NCBI GenBank assembly: GCA_959347315.1
Contig: OY365813.1
Location: 20,025,354-20,089,353 of the forward strand
DNA from: Bimastos eiseni
Lineage: Eukaryota; Annelida; Clitellata; Crassiclitellata; Lumbricidae
DNA: 64,000 nt
Direction of reading: 5' to 3'
A model generated the notes under the pieces. The model was not told where the DNA came from, did not search any database, and was given only the letters and a program-made list of their open reading frames with translations. Shown piece after piece: positions 11,422 to 22,290 of the stretch; position 1 is the stretch's first letter, and every line of letters begins with the position of its first letter. The position numbers were made by a program, and so were the translations under genes.

Positions 11422-11592
11422 GAATCAGAATAATAATAATAATAATAAGAAGAAGAAGAATAACAACAGTAATAATAATAATAGGAAAAATAATAATAAT
11501 ATTAATACTAGAAATAATAATAATAATAATATTAATACTACTACTAATAATAATAATAATAACCATGATAATAGGAACAATGATAATAACAT
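11366..11592 (+). repeat. AAT trinucleotide microsatellite
   Basis: Mostly perfect AAT units from 11367 to about 11422, then interrupted AAT/AAG/ACT units to about 11590. Poly-Ile frames here are artefacts. Confidence 0.95.
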
Positions 11593-12014
11593 TCGTTTAA
11601 TTTCACCCTGAAAAGGAGACAGAGGTTTGAGAGGAGCGTGAGACGTAAGCTTCTACCAAGGTAGCTCTGCCGCGCTTCCATGCGCAGATTCCAGCACTTC
11701 CTCGTTTTCATCCAGCTGTCGATATTGCGTGTCGAAATGAAATCTCATTGGCATCTCATTTGCCCTTTATTCGATCCACCGTCAACTCTTGTTAGAAGCC
11801 AAAATCTCTTCAGAGATAAAGTACTCTGTGCTAATGTTTCGAGCAATTACCGTGTGGTAAAGACCTTTACCAGTTGCAACCAGCGACTGATGTCTTGGCT
11901 ATTATGGTATCAGGCGACACAGATTAATTCAATCTCGACGAGGATTGTGAAAGAACCTGCGGACTGTTATAATGGGCTTATCATATTTGCCCGAATGAGT
12001 GGCTGTAACACCTA
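11593..12014. other. No gene recognised
   Basis: An ATG-initiated 111-codon plus-strand frame at 11680-12015 has no signal peptide, domain motif, polyadenylation signal or convincing splice sites. It is not called. Confidence 0.35.
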
Positions 12015-12017
12015 AAT

Positions 12018-12395
12018 ACTCACTTGTTCATTCACTCGTTCGTTCGTTCATTCATTCATTCGTTCGTTCGTTCATTCATTCAATCGTTCTTTCATGCAAT
12101 CATTTATTCTTTCATTCATTCATTCATTCATTCATTCGTTCATTCATTCATACATACATTCATTCATTCATTCCTTCATTCAATCGTTCACTCGTTCATT
12201 CCTCCATTCATTCATTCAATCGTTCACTCATTCACTCATTTATTTTAGTTCGTTCATTCATTCATTCATTCGATCATTTAATCAATCGAACACTCAATCG
12301 TTCATTCAATCATTCACTTGTTCATTCATCCATTCATTCATCCATTCATTCATTCGTTCATTCAATCATCAATTCACTAATGCACCCACAACACT
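12018..12395 (+). repeat. TTCA/TTCG tetranucleotide array
   Basis: About 380 bp of TTCATTCATTCG units with scattered TTTA and TCCA variants. All three frames stay open and read as Ser/Phe/Ile/His-rich peptides. Confidence 0.95.
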
Positions 12396-12929
12396 ATTAA
12401 CATAGCACCATGGAAAAATGGGGGCGTTATGCATAGTGTGCACATTGACCTTCATGCTCCTATTCTCAAGACCCTTCATTTTCCGCAGAGGCTTTTCACA
12501 CTGGAACCGCCTCTGATTAAGTTATACTGCTAGACAAGATATAGAAATCTGTCAATACAATACAATACGATGCAATCGTTTATTTCGCTCGATTGGGCCG
12601 GAAAGCATCCTACAAATCGTTCAGCTACTGACAGAAGAAATTGATCAGCGTGGGTTTTCTTGCGTGTTGCCAGTCGTCGACCTTTTGAACTGGGAACCTC
12701 GCTCGCTTCGTGCTGTGAATCCGTTATACGCTTATAACATAGCTCGCCCTTAGGAATTTATTCGCTTTGAAGTCAGCATAACCTAATTTCATGCGGTTTT
12801 TCAACTGTTTCACTTCAAATATAGAGTATCCAGGTCTTGGGCGCGGTTCAGTTTAGTAGCCGGTTCAAACGGGTGGTACGCGTACCCATAGGGATACTCC
12901 AGCTACTGCCAAGGGGCACGCAAGAATAG

Positions 12930-13226
12930 ATAAGAAATCTATTTTCCGAGGTTGCATTAACAGCTGAATTTTCTGCCGAGGAAAGAGATCAATTCATTGA
13001 GCTTTCACATGATGATCGATTGAGGAATGAATTCAACAAGGACTTGCTGAGTGATTTTTGGCTTAAAAGAAGAGCAGAATATGGATAAATTTCTGACAGA
13101 GCTGTGAAGTTTTTGAATCCCTTCAGCACGTCATATCTATGGTTAAGTGGATTCTTTGCGATGCTTGCAATAAGAAACAAATACAGATCAAAGCTTGAAC
13201 TTGAACCAGACTTAGCCTACGTCTAA
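12930..13226 (+). pseudogene. hAT transposase C-terminal fragment (ZBED5-like), dead
   Basis: One frame from 12930 to the TAA at 13224 reads through the end of a hAT-family transposase of the ZBED5/SCAND3 type, broken by an in-frame TAA at 13086-13088. Recognisable pieces are the helix with DQFIELSHDD, FWLKRRAEY, and the C-terminal dimerisation block VKFLNPFSTSYLWLSGF followed by AIRNKYRSKLELEPDL. In intact relatives the Ser-Tyr-Leu step is Thr-Tyr-Leu-Cys-Glu-Ser-Gly-Phe; here the Cys-Glu pair is replaced by Trp-Leu. The N-terminal BED finger and catalytic core are absent. The element's right end is probably at 13475, where GGGAATCGCTG ends. The open part would be about 98 codons, far short of the roughly 600-700 of intact proteins. 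Confidence 0.8.
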
Positions 13227-13389
13227 AATTGACCTTAATTAAACCTGAATTTTCAATTAAAAACCTTTTATTGTGTACATTGCACAGTAGCAATTATTTT
13301 AATATAATAAATTTAGCAACATTTATTAATAATATTATAACAAAATATTCTAATCTATTGTCTATATTAATTAAATAAATTACCAAAGA

Positions 13390-13475
13390 ACATTTCTGAC
13401 AGGTTTGGGGGTACGTACACCAATGCTTTGTTTGTTTGGTGGGGGTACAGCAACAAAAAGGCTTGGGAATCGCTG
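13390..13475 (+). mobile_element. Probable right terminus of the hAT relic
   Basis: GGTTTGGGGGTACGTACACC then AAAAAGGCTTGGGAATCGCTG is typical of the 3' end of hAT elements with ZBED-type transposase, where the terminus reads GGGAACCGCTG. No matching left end or 8-bp target duplication could be placed with confidence. Confidence 0.45.
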
Positions 13476-13486
13476 TAGTATAGGGC

Positions 13487-13655
13487 TAGGCTAGCGCAAC
13501 GGACTATTTCTCCGCTTTGCCTAGCGTCGTAACACACAACGTAATTAGTCCACAAGCATTTTTATGTTCAAAAATCGTTCGTTATAGAATTTGGCAATTT
13601 CCAATCGCTCCAATGAGCAACGACTTGACATTATTACTTGCTTGATGAACCAAGT
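13487..13655 (+). repeat. Dispersed repeat family C, copy 1
   Basis: Shares CAACGGACT, TCACCGCT/TCTCCGCT, GTAATTAG, and CGCTCCAATGAGCAACGA followed by TTGCTTGATGA with 16161-16315. It starts 12 bp beyond the apparent hAT right end. Confidence 0.55.
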
Positions 13656-14134
13656 TCACAAAGCGTTTCCGCTCTGTAAACTTCAGCTTTGATGACTGCG
13701 GGCTTTCCGAAATGTTTTTACGATTTCTTTCTAAAATCGGGACTGTCACGCTGGCCGATACTGTAAGAAGCGCGAAAAAATCCTAGGATACGATAGGCGT
13801 ACTTTGCACATGTATACAACTTCGTTTTATGTGACAGTCTACAAACTGCATCCAGGTACGCATGGATAACTAAAAAAAACTAATTAGCGGTGTCATTATT
13901 TATCGCTAATGACGCCATTAGCGAACTTTGGTTAGGATCCACCGCAGTTTGCAACTGTCATGAAAATCGCAGCATCAATAGACCAGCAGCGAAAGCTCTC
14001 GTCTCATAAAGCGACAATCAGAGGCTATACAGCAGGGCAGACACAAAAGCATACACATGTATATGTATATATAATACATATAGGCGTCTACATATGTGCA
14101 TGTATGCCCGTATTCACGTATGCCTGCATATATA

Positions 14135-14400
14135 CAGTGGTGTAAACAGGCCTAATTATTGCATCGTCCGGCAAACGCTTTTATGCATTTTAAATCTTTT
14201 TTTACTAATTTCACTCAAATTTATTATTTGTAAACAACCTTGAAATCAGTGCTTAACATATTTCCAGGAATGTCTGTTGGTCGAAAGAAGAAAAAAATTC
14301 AATGTTTCTACTCATTGTATAGGCCTACGTCCTAATGTTTTGTCATACCACCTCTAGCTTTGATCCCAGAGGATGCATTGAATCATTATTTCCACCCCTG
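14135..14400 (+). mobile_element. Tc1/mariner-type MITE, copy 1
   Basis: Begins TA|CAGTGGTGTAAACA and has TAATTATTGCATC inside. It ends GATGCATTGAATCATTATTTCC then ACCCCTG, giving imperfect terminal inverted repeats. The internal segment with AACATATTTCCAGGAATG and TCTGTTGGTCGA matches the reverse complement of the MITE at 16441-16707, and the two have nearly equal length (266 and 267 bp). It is non-autonomous, with no transposase frame. Confidence 0.6.
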
Positions 14401-14470
14401 AATTAGAAACAAACATAGGCCTAGTATAAGCGCACGCGTAAACATGCGTACGGTATCGTATGTAATGCAA

Positions 14471-14704
14471 CGTAATGTAATAAAACATTTATATAACGCC
14501 TCTTCAATCTGCCTAATACATTTAGGTCTGACATTACATAGGCCAAACGCAACATTGACGAAAACTTTTAAAGGTTTTTATTAAAGTAACGTAATAAAGC
14601 ATTTATATAGAGCCCCTTCACTCCGCCTAATATATATATATTATATATATATATAGGTCTGACATTACATAGGCCAAACGCAACATTGGCGAAAACTGTT
14701 AAAG
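14471..14704. repeat. Tandem duplication of a GCGCC(T)CTTC tail unit
   Basis: Two copies, 14471-14570 and 14586-14704, share ACATTTATATA, CCTCTTCAATCTGCCTAATA/CCCCTTCACTCCGCCTAATA, AGGTCTGACATTACATAGGC and CGCAACATTG-CGAAAACT. The second carries an inserted TA microsatellite. The unit belongs to the AATTTATATAGCGCC family seen at 21797, 27207, 30685 and 30803. Confidence 0.75.
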
Positions 14705-16155
14705 TATTCAATGTTAACACACTAGATAAGATGGAGGTTGTTTAGCCAAAAACTGTCGCAGCAATTGCGCTAATTGCGACTGCGTGTCGGTGACACTTCG
14801 CAATTATATAGTCCTACACTCTACACACGTAAAAGCATAAAGCGTTCATTGTCGGAATTGATTGATCATAACAGCAGTGCCGCTTTGAGCGTCCATTCAT
14901 CGGCCCTCTCAAACACGTAGCACAATAATTACTAAGCTCTTTGCTTGTGGCCCAACCGTCAGTTCTTCACAAGTCCTTGAAGTCTTTTTTCTTTAGTGGC
15001 GGCTGGGCTGGGAGCGCTCCTGAGTAGGTTCTTTGGAAGGCGGTCAGAATGGATGAATGAATGAAAGTAAGTAAGACTGCAGAATAATGCGTCAAAACAG
15101 GCAGACATATTTTATAAATATATTTATTCCACAAGATCCTGAATAAACCGCTCATAGTTAGTAATCGCCAGAAGAAATTGCAGCCTCAACAATACAGAAC
15201 GAAAGCGGAAATTGCGCTTATATCTACTAACCAGCTCCGCGGTCTTAGACTATACGAACGAAGGATATTTGCTTCGAACACTTACGCACTTCCCGGAATT
15301 AGTCCAAGTTTGTGGCATAATAGGCTGAGTGGAGCTGCCGCTGGCTGCTCGGACTCTCAGCCGCTGGGAAACGAGACCAATCTCTATCGGTCTGAGAAAG
15401 AAATTCGGAGCGCCGCAGATCACGTAATCCGTGTGATCAAATTGGTTTGCAGTTTTGCGATAAGCACCCTGTGGGCAGCAGAGAAAGGGGAGTGCATTTT
15501 GGGGAACTGACGACGGAACGGTTGAGGTGTGCGAACCAAGGGTATTACTGGAGTACGTCAACACCTATACAATATTTTTTCGTGAATGTCTAAAAGCGAC
15601 ACTGACCCTAACCATGAGGTTAAATGACCCTCACAACACCTAACCTGACCCTAACCAACCTTCACGACGCATTTTACAGGTATTTTCTGATTTGCTCGAC
15701 CTATATACACCCTAAAGCTTGAAGCATTACACGAATTAATTTAGCCCTCTGCTGAAAAATATTGTATAGGGTGTTGACGTGCTCCAGAAATACCCGAACC
15801 AAGGGTAAAGTGTGGTTCTACCCCATCATCTACCCACTCATCTACTTCCTCTATGACATAGAGCTTGACGCAGTATCTTGGGTGTAATGAGTAAGGGAGA
15901 TGGGTCGTATGAAGAGGAGTCTTTCGGAGAAGGTTGGGCACATTTATTTGGGGACTGTCGACGGAGATTTTGGGGAGATACCCATGGTTGGTAATAGTGG
16001 AACAACCTTCAATTAGAGATAGCTTTTATATTGTATAGATTTGGAAATTGCATGGATATTGAGAGATGTGGGTCACTGCTGCCAATTGGTTGATCGCTCA
16101 CACGGAAACGAGGAGAGTATGGGTTAGAGTCTTTGTATAACGATTTTTAAAATCT
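14705..16155. other. No gene recognised
   Basis: Open frames at 15178-15564 occur on both strands with no family features, and the plus-strand one lacks an ATG at its 5' end. Nothing else was identified. Confidence 0.35.
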
Positions 16156-16160
16156 TAGAA

Positions 16161-16435
16161 TCGGCACAACGGACTCTTTCACCGCTCAATGTGGCGTAGT
16201 AGCCCAAAAGGTAATTAGGTCGAGAGGCATCATTAGTATGCTCAATGTTCATCACTTTTCGAAGCGCTCCGATGAGCAACGATTTTTGATTATTTATTTG
16301 CTCGATGACGCATGACGTAATGCATGGCTGTGGACAGTTTAATTCGACTCCTGTAATAACTTGTCATCGTTCGTTCAAACTGTACTTATATTGTATCCGT
16401 CCAGCGGTTCGTCAGTTTGAAATTCAACTAAGATA
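16161..16435 (+). repeat. Dispersed repeat family C, copy 2
   Basis: The left part (to about 16315) matches copy 1 at 13487. The right part (16322-16435), with GCATGGCTG, GACAGTT, ATTCGACTC and GTTCGTTCA, matches 46877-46990. Together the copies outline an element of at least 270 bp whose ends are undefined. Confidence 0.55.
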
Positions 16436-16440
16436 ACATA

Positions 16441-16707
16441 CAATGGCGGAAATAATTATTGCAACACCACATGATCAAAGCCAGAGGCATGCAGGACAAC
16501 AAAATATCAGGACATAATGATTAGAAACAGTGAATTTTCTTAGTTTCTTCTTTGTATCGACCAACAGACATTCCCTAAAATATGTAAACAACTGGATTTA
16601 TGCTTATTTAAAAAAATTGAGTCGCATTATTAAAAAACTGACTCTAACTGCACGAAATCAATTATAATTTTTTTTGCAGAGTGATGCAATAATTATTTCA
16701 ACCAATG
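16441..16707 (-). mobile_element. Tc1/mariner-type MITE, copy 2, with TA target duplication
   Basis: Flanking TA dinucleotides at 16439-16440 and 16708-16709 enclose 267 bp whose termini are inverted repeats. The left end CAATGGCGGAAATAATTATT and the right end, reversed, CATTGGTTGAAATAATTATT differ at only three positions and continue into GCA. The centre has no open frame. Orientation is given relative to copy 1. Confidence 0.85.
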
Positions 16708-16919
16708 TAATAATACTCCGGCCCTGGGTACAAAAGCAATACATCTGGCCTCTGCTATGCGTACAAGAAAGTAATTACTCACGCTTTTGCTCTATCCTCT
16801 TCGACAAACAGCAGGTATGAAATAACGTCCAGAAGTAGTCAGAAACTGAACTCCAGAAACGACAGTGCCAACGTAATAGAAATTGGATTCCAAGCTATAT
16901 GTCTGTAGGCCTATATCTT

Positions 16920-17190
16920 TCTGTTTGTATCCCAATGTCTGCCTGCCTGCCTGCCTGTCTGTATATAAGTCTATCTATCTGCCCAAGGCCTTGCAGTAGC
17001 TAAACCAGAGCTAAACCAAAGCTACACACCTCTATTTTCTTCTGTCTATCAATGTGTCCAACTGTCTGCCTGCCTATCTGTCTGTATGAATGTATCTCTA
17101 CCTGTCTGCATAGGCTGTCTATCAGTCCGCGAGACCAAAGCTCTACAAAAACTAAACCAGAGCTAAACCAAAGCGATAACAAAAGCAACG
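16920..17190 (+). repeat. CTGT/CTGC simple sequence with duplicated CTAAACCAGAGC segment
   Basis: CTGCCTGC and CTGT runs are interspersed with two copies of CTAAACCAGAGCTAAACCAA (about 17001 and 17154). Confidence 0.6.
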
Positions 17191-17206
17191 GTTGACGCCA
17201 ATGTGT

Positions 17207-17358
17207 CAGAATGCGGACAGCAAATGCCAGTTTCAGCAGCCGAGTGAAAGGCCGATGTCACTACCACCGTCTTGGGCATTCGTGGTCTCCCAGGAGCCGC
17301 CAGGAGACGGGGTAGTCAGGATCCAAGACGACGGCAAGCAGGTTCGGAGATCATAGTG
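17207..17358 (+). other. Possible C-terminal coding exon, weak
   Basis: After CAATGTGTCAG a frame of 49 codons runs to TAG with G/C-rich third positions and reads ...SLPPSWAFVVSQEPPGDG... then VVRIQDDGKQ. A CAG acceptor is present but its pyrimidine tract is poor, and the opposite strand is open as well. No family is recognised. Confidence 0.2.
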
Positions 17359-17519
17359 CGCCGTGCGTTCGGTGGGCGTTGCTGATATATGCGCTAGATA
17401 AACGATTAACACGTAGGGCGATTGGATGCCACGTGTCTGCATTATACATGCATTTACAAGGACTCACGTGCGTAGATCCAGACGTCTTTGACACACCCAC
17501 GTAGCTGACGTATGAAACA

Positions 17520-17882
17520 TTATTACGTACACACATGCTTACATACATACATGAATAGATGCGCATGCATTCATACACACACACATACATACATACACAC
17601 ACATACAAACATATATACAAACGAACGTACAGACATACATACATACACACATACATACAAACGTACGTACATTCATACATACATACATACATACAAACAT
17701 ACGTACATACATACATACACTTACATACACACATACATACATACTTGCACACAGACATACATACATACATACATACATACATACATACATACATACATAC
17801 ATACATACATACATACATACATACATACATACATACATACAGACATACATACGTACATACATACATACATACATATATACAG
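17520..17882 (+). repeat. ATAC tetranucleotide array
   Basis: About 360 bp of ATAC/CATA units, nearly perfect at 17755-17840, with ACAC and ATAG variants towards the left. Poly-His-Thr-Tyr and poly-Val-Cys-Met-Tyr frames are artefacts. Confidence 0.97.
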
Positions 17883-19030
17883 TTTTGACGAAACTAGACA
17901 TGCAACTGGTCCCTCTATCAGGTTCCTCGGTTAGGTTGGAGAAGTCTTGAACAGCCACTGCATACACAGTGTCACAAACCAATACACACAGAGCCACAGA
18001 CACACGCAAACATACCTACACAGTACACACATATTATACATACATACAACGGCACACATGCACGGATACGAACAGGTAAAATCCTGCAACAAAATCTCGA
18101 GATCAGTCAATATAAAGATAATCGACAAGCGCGGAAGCAGAACTCGTGACCATTATTTAGACAAATTAACAGAAAGTCATTACTGTCGGCAGAAAACCAG
18201 AAGACTACGACGAACTCTTTCGCGGAATGGCGCACGAACACAACGCGTACACCTCCGCCGCAAAGACCGCATCAAGTGACGTTAAATAAGTAATCGAGAT
18301 TTGTTGAGTAAGAACGGCTCTTGCGGATTAATCGGAGCTAGGGTTGATTTTCGAGTGTTCCCGAGTATTTACGAGTATTCACGAATATTAACGAGTATTT
18401 ATGAGTACGAGGAAAGCGGAGACAACCGTCATTGCTACCATATTGGACAAAAAGGTAGTGAGAATGGGTCACGGAATAAAAGCTCACTTGAAGCCTTGAA
18501 TCTTTTTTTTAAATTTTTGATCTCATTAATTCTTATTAAACTAAATAAATACATTTTAAAATGTAGCCTATGCTACAAGCAGTCAGTCACTCCTCCAGCA
18601 ACTAATCATCACCAAAACACAAAAGTCTGTTTGGACATTCATAGTCCTATCCGTTTCATTATGCCTAAAGGCCCAGTGGGTCACGAAGGAGAAGCTTAAA
18701 AAAACTAACCGGTCCAAGGAAAAAGTTTTCAAAACGTTGCTCTAAATCCTAAAACATATTTCATTGCGCTGTTGACTCAATTCGCTACGTCGGATGTGTA
18801 TTTTCCGAATGGATTTTCCGTGTCAAATAGGCTTAAATACAAATGTACACGTTTTTATACCGCTTTGATTCTGTTCAGTTGTCGACGACCACACAGTCTG
18901 GCTAGAGCGGATTTGATTTTATGCGGCGCCCAGGAGTGAGCGGCAGTCTCTCCGACGTATTAAACGTTGAGAAGATTCGAAGATTTTTACATTTGAATTT
19001 GAATTCACGATAGCTGCCCGTTTAAGTTTA
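17883..19030. other. No gene recognised; SINE-like tail near 18270-18300
   Basis: AGTGACGTTAAATAAGTAAT at 18275-18294 resembles the 3' tail of tRNA SINEs. Short degenerate GAGTATTTAC repeats lie at 18357-18410. The 132-codon plus-strand frame at 18301 starts at a TTG and lacks domain features. Confidence 0.35.
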
Positions 19031-19031
19031 A

Positions 19032-19120
19032 GGACACTGCGTGATAACAAAAGAGTACTAGCGTCGCCCCTCCTTTATCCGGGTTTGGGACTGGCACTGG
19101 TAATGCAGGAGTGCAAGTGG
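19032..19120 (+). repeat. Dispersed repeat family B, copy 3
   Basis: GGACACTGCGTGATAACAA, GCGTCGCCCCTCC and GGGACTGGCACTGG appear in the same order as in the other copies. After it, GTGGTAGTGGTTTCGG with CGCAACAGTACTGTGAGATC looks like the start of a second, tandem unit. Confidence 0.7.
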
Positions 19121-19679
19121 TAGTGGTTTCGGCTAAGCGCAACAGTACTGTGAGATCACAAGGATCATTTATTATTTAGATCATTATCGTCGTTGATTAC
19201 TTTGCCACAGTTTTGAGAATTTTGCTCAAGCATAGCCACTATTTCTGCACAAGTACAAAGCAGATTTATTTTCAAGTATGGAGCATGTCTAAAGTATAGA
19301 GAAATTTTATTTCAAGTACAGTGATTGTTGCGTTTGACCAACTTAGTTATGACACATCTAGAATATTTACTTCCTCATGTAAAATACTCAACGGACTATT
19401 CAGATAAAAAAGCCGGAATGAGGATTCGAACATTTTTATATTGCGCATGTGTGGGCTTCAGTTGACAAGACAAGTTAGACAACTCCTGTGTCATTTTTTT
19501 GGGCGAATAATCTCGATAGGTGTCGAAGTAAAACGCTCGCGCAATTTGTTCGGAACCTCGTATCAAATTTGTCTGTCCGTGACCGATTTTTTCTCAGCTC
19601 TACGGCGTCATCCAACACATTTTATGGAAAAACGAAGTAAGCTCTACTTACCTGCAGTTGTTGGCTGTTACTTTCTCTA

Positions 19680-19995
19680 GCCTTGGGATGCTCAATATCC
19701 TACAGGTTAGCGTGCTCGACTGTCGTGCGAGAAATAGGGGTTCGAATCTCAGGCAGAGCCTAACCCAAAGCAACCACAGATCTGTCACCTGTCGACTGGA
19801 ATCCGTTGGCTGGTTCAAAATTTGTGCGTGGGCCCACCACTGGTGGCTCTTATCAACTGACTGTGCACTGTTTTGCTAACAGACGTATTTTACTCGTTCC
19901 TGTGACATTTAGCGTCATTTAGGCCAGAGCAGAGAGCGTCTCTGAGCAGATATCCTCATGAGGTGCTCTATAAATGCTCCATTATATTTCATTAT
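19680..19995 (+). repeat. SINE family D, essentially full length
   Basis: The tRNA-like head at 19683-19760 has a B-box GGTTCGAATCT at 19739-19749. The body contains GTGGGCCCACCACTGGTGGC at about 19830 and ACTGTGCACTGTTTTGCTAAC. The tail reads GAGGTGCTCTATAAATGCTCC. The 2264-2470 copy on the other strand lacks the head. Intact tRNA secondary structure is not evident. Confidence 0.75.
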
Positions 19996-20214
19996 TCAGC
20001 TAAAACGCCTGCCCATAATTTGCCCAATGTTACACTTTTAAATCTATTCCGCCCTTACCCTACCACATCTCATCTTACCCCATTGAATCCAATTCACCCA
20101 ACTTTCCTATCCTTAGTCCATCTTGCCTGCCCTTATGCAATTAATGCAACCCTACTCAGCCTCGTCCATCCAAAGGCAAACATTCCATCGTCATTGCAAA
20201 TCTAAACACCAAAC

Positions 20215-20480
20215 TTCTAAAGCGCCGCTCGAAAAGGGCGCCAGCTAATTGACGAGGGCTGCCGTTCGCAGGCGGGATGGGGCGTCGATTTCAGTGTGAT
20301 TTATATTGCGCCAGTCAATTCGTTATTAGCCTCGGTTGAGTGGAGGATGAGAGAGTGACTCGAGAGGTATATGGCCGTGACGAAGAAGGGGAGAGAAGGA
20401 GTCCGCTAGGTCGAAGGCGGTGGCCACTCCTTCAGAGGACTCGACCGTCTTCAGCTACTTAGGAGCGCACGCATCTCTCC
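20215..20480. other. CpG-rich segment, possibly regulatory
   Basis: Clearly higher G+C and CpG than its surroundings, with TAATTGACG and TCAATTCGTTATTAG words (homeodomain-like). No exon is recognised. Classification as regulatory DNA is a guess. Confidence 0.2.
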
Positions 20481-20894
20481 TTCGGTGTGTCTAAGTGGCT
20501 CCCTGTTTGGATCACTTTGTGTCACTCTGTCTGTCTACGTGTTTCTCTCCGTCTATCTGTTGCTTCTGCCTATTTCTGCGATCTTGGGTTTGTCTGTGTT
20601 TCTGCCTCGCTGTCTGAGACTATGTTCCTCTGTACGCCTTTAGATGTTTCGTTCTACCTCTGCCTTCCTCTGTCTACCTCTCTCTCTCTTTGCCTGCCGC
20701 TTTGTACCTTCGTCTACTTCCAAGCAAGTCTCTCTATTTCCCTATACCTTTGGTGTACGTGTGCTTCTGTCTGCGTGCGTCTTTGCTTGGCCGTCCGTTA
20801 TTGTATCCTTAAGTACTATAGAGGGCGCTTATAAGATGTATGGGTCATGTAGTTTAGAAGCTGTGAGAGTCAATTAGCTGGGACCTTGGGAGAA

Positions 20895-20898
20895 ATAG

Positions 20899-20937
<39 letters not shown>

Positions 20938-20946
20938 GAACAGAGT

Positions 20947-20999
<53 letters not shown>

Positions 21000-21130
21000 A
21001 AGTAAGAGAGAGAGAGAGAAATGACAGTGGGAATGGGAAAGAAAGAGGAAAAGGGAAAGACAGAGACAGAGGGGAGGAGTGAGGGAAAGCGAAACGGAAA
21101 TGGAGGCGAAGAAGGAGCAGGGAAAGTGAG
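20895..21130 (+). repeat. GACA and GA microsatellites, purine-rich
   Basis: GACA units at 20901-20938, then GA dinucleotides to about 21020, then irregular polypurine to about 21125. Confidence 0.95.
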
Positions 21131-21260
21131 AGACGTAGGCAGAGGATAATATAATAATAGTCTTTCAAGGTCGACCAAGTAACAAGGAAGCGTCAGCGAA
21201 TTCCTTTTAATAGACTAACGATCGAAGGCGTGATGGTACATGATGGTAGTTGCAGCTTAC

Positions 21261-21352
21261 CGACACTGTGGGGTAACAATGATCACTAGCGTCGCCCTCC
21301 TTTTTATCCAGGCTTGGGACTGGCATTTCCAAAGTGCTGGCAATGGAAGAGA
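21261..21352 (+). repeat. Dispersed repeat family B, copy 4
   Basis: CGACACTGTGGGGTAACAA, ACTAGCGTCGCCCTCC, ATCCAGGCTTGGGACTGGCA and AAAGTGCTGGCAATGG in order. This is the best-preserved copy. Confidence 0.75.
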
Positions 21353-21763
21353 CAGCATGCGGTCGTTGCACTCGTTATATTAGAGTTTGCTGTGTGTGAG
21401 AGATGCGTCGGTGGAGTTCGACACTCGAAGCAGACTGTCGTTCGGTAAATTCCGTTCGAAGCCGAGCAGCCTTCGGTAGATGCCTTGCGCCTCAGACACC
21501 TCCGCTACAAAGGCCTCTGAATAAAACTACGACTGTAATGTAACGTAAATGTAACGTATCATATCTACCACCTGCGAGAGACTGCCATGGTATCGAGGCG
21601 TGTGAGTGCATACTAACCTTGTCGCATGTCGTCGCTCCTCTACTTCGACGCTACGGGGACCAGGAACCTTGAATAGCGTTCCCACCATCAGTTCTGGATG
21701 AGAATCTGTTGACGATCTCGAGGCTCTACGTGCCTGCGGGACCTCGTCAATAAGAATTTAATA

Positions 21764-21794
<31 letters not shown>

Positions 21795-21796
21795 AG

Positions 21797-21950
21797 TAAT
21801 TTTATAAAGCGCCCCTTCAAGTTTGCCTACTCAAAAGCGCTGAATTTCGTGTCGGCCTGACTGTTTGATCACATTGAATTTATCATCATTTAGATTAGAG
21901 CATGAAGCGCCTCTGAGTAGAAATCTTGAAGACACGCTATAGATGTTCGT
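21797..21950. repeat. Inverted pair of GCGCCTCTT tail units
   Basis: TTTTATAAAGCGCCCCTTCAAG at the left and, reversed, ATCTATAGCGTGTCTTCAAG at the right face each other, with ACTCAAAAGCGC/ACTCAGAGGCGC further in. The arms are about 40 nt. It is preceded by an AAT microsatellite (21757-21795). Confidence 0.55.
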
Positions 21951-21987
21951 AATATATATAAAATATGAATAACTGCAAGTGCTGGAA

Positions 21988-22290
21988 ATTCCCAAGCGCC
22001 GCCCAACATCCGGGTCAGGAGGTTGCCACAGCTGACGTCCGAAGCATATTGAGATTAACGATTGTCGTTGAGAGCGGAAGTTCTTTTACCGGAAGTAAAG
22101 GGAAATTTGGTCGCCATGACAATGACAATTGCGATCAAAACAAGGCGCAAACAAGTGGTTCAACGGCTAATAACGGGCAATTATTTCCCTCGCACGGCAC
22201 GTGACCTCGGCTCGGGCTTCCTATTGCTCGGTCACTTCGGTGGTAGTAATTCAATTAAACTGCTATCAACTTGGTGTTTCTGTTTATGAT
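21988..22290. promoter_or_regulatory. Promoter-like CpG segment with ETS, CRE-like and E-box words
   Basis: Within 200 bp there are ACCGGAAGT (22088-22096, ETS), GCGGAAG (22074), TGACGTCC (22033, CRE-like), CACGTG (22198-22203, USF/MYC-type E-box) and CGCCATGAC (YY1-like). This clustering resembles TATA-less housekeeping promoters, which can be bidirectional. No adjoining exon is recognised. The 79-codon ATG frame at 21965-22204 lies in it without family features. Confidence 0.35.

Noticed and set aside
15600..15665. Telomere-like CCTAACC words
   Set aside because: Only a few irregular copies of CCCTAAC/CCTAACC type in 60 bp, with no array.
17351..18009. Long open frames rich in Tyr, Val, Cys, Met or His, Thr
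   Set aside because: They are read-through of the ATAC array and are open in several frames on both strands.
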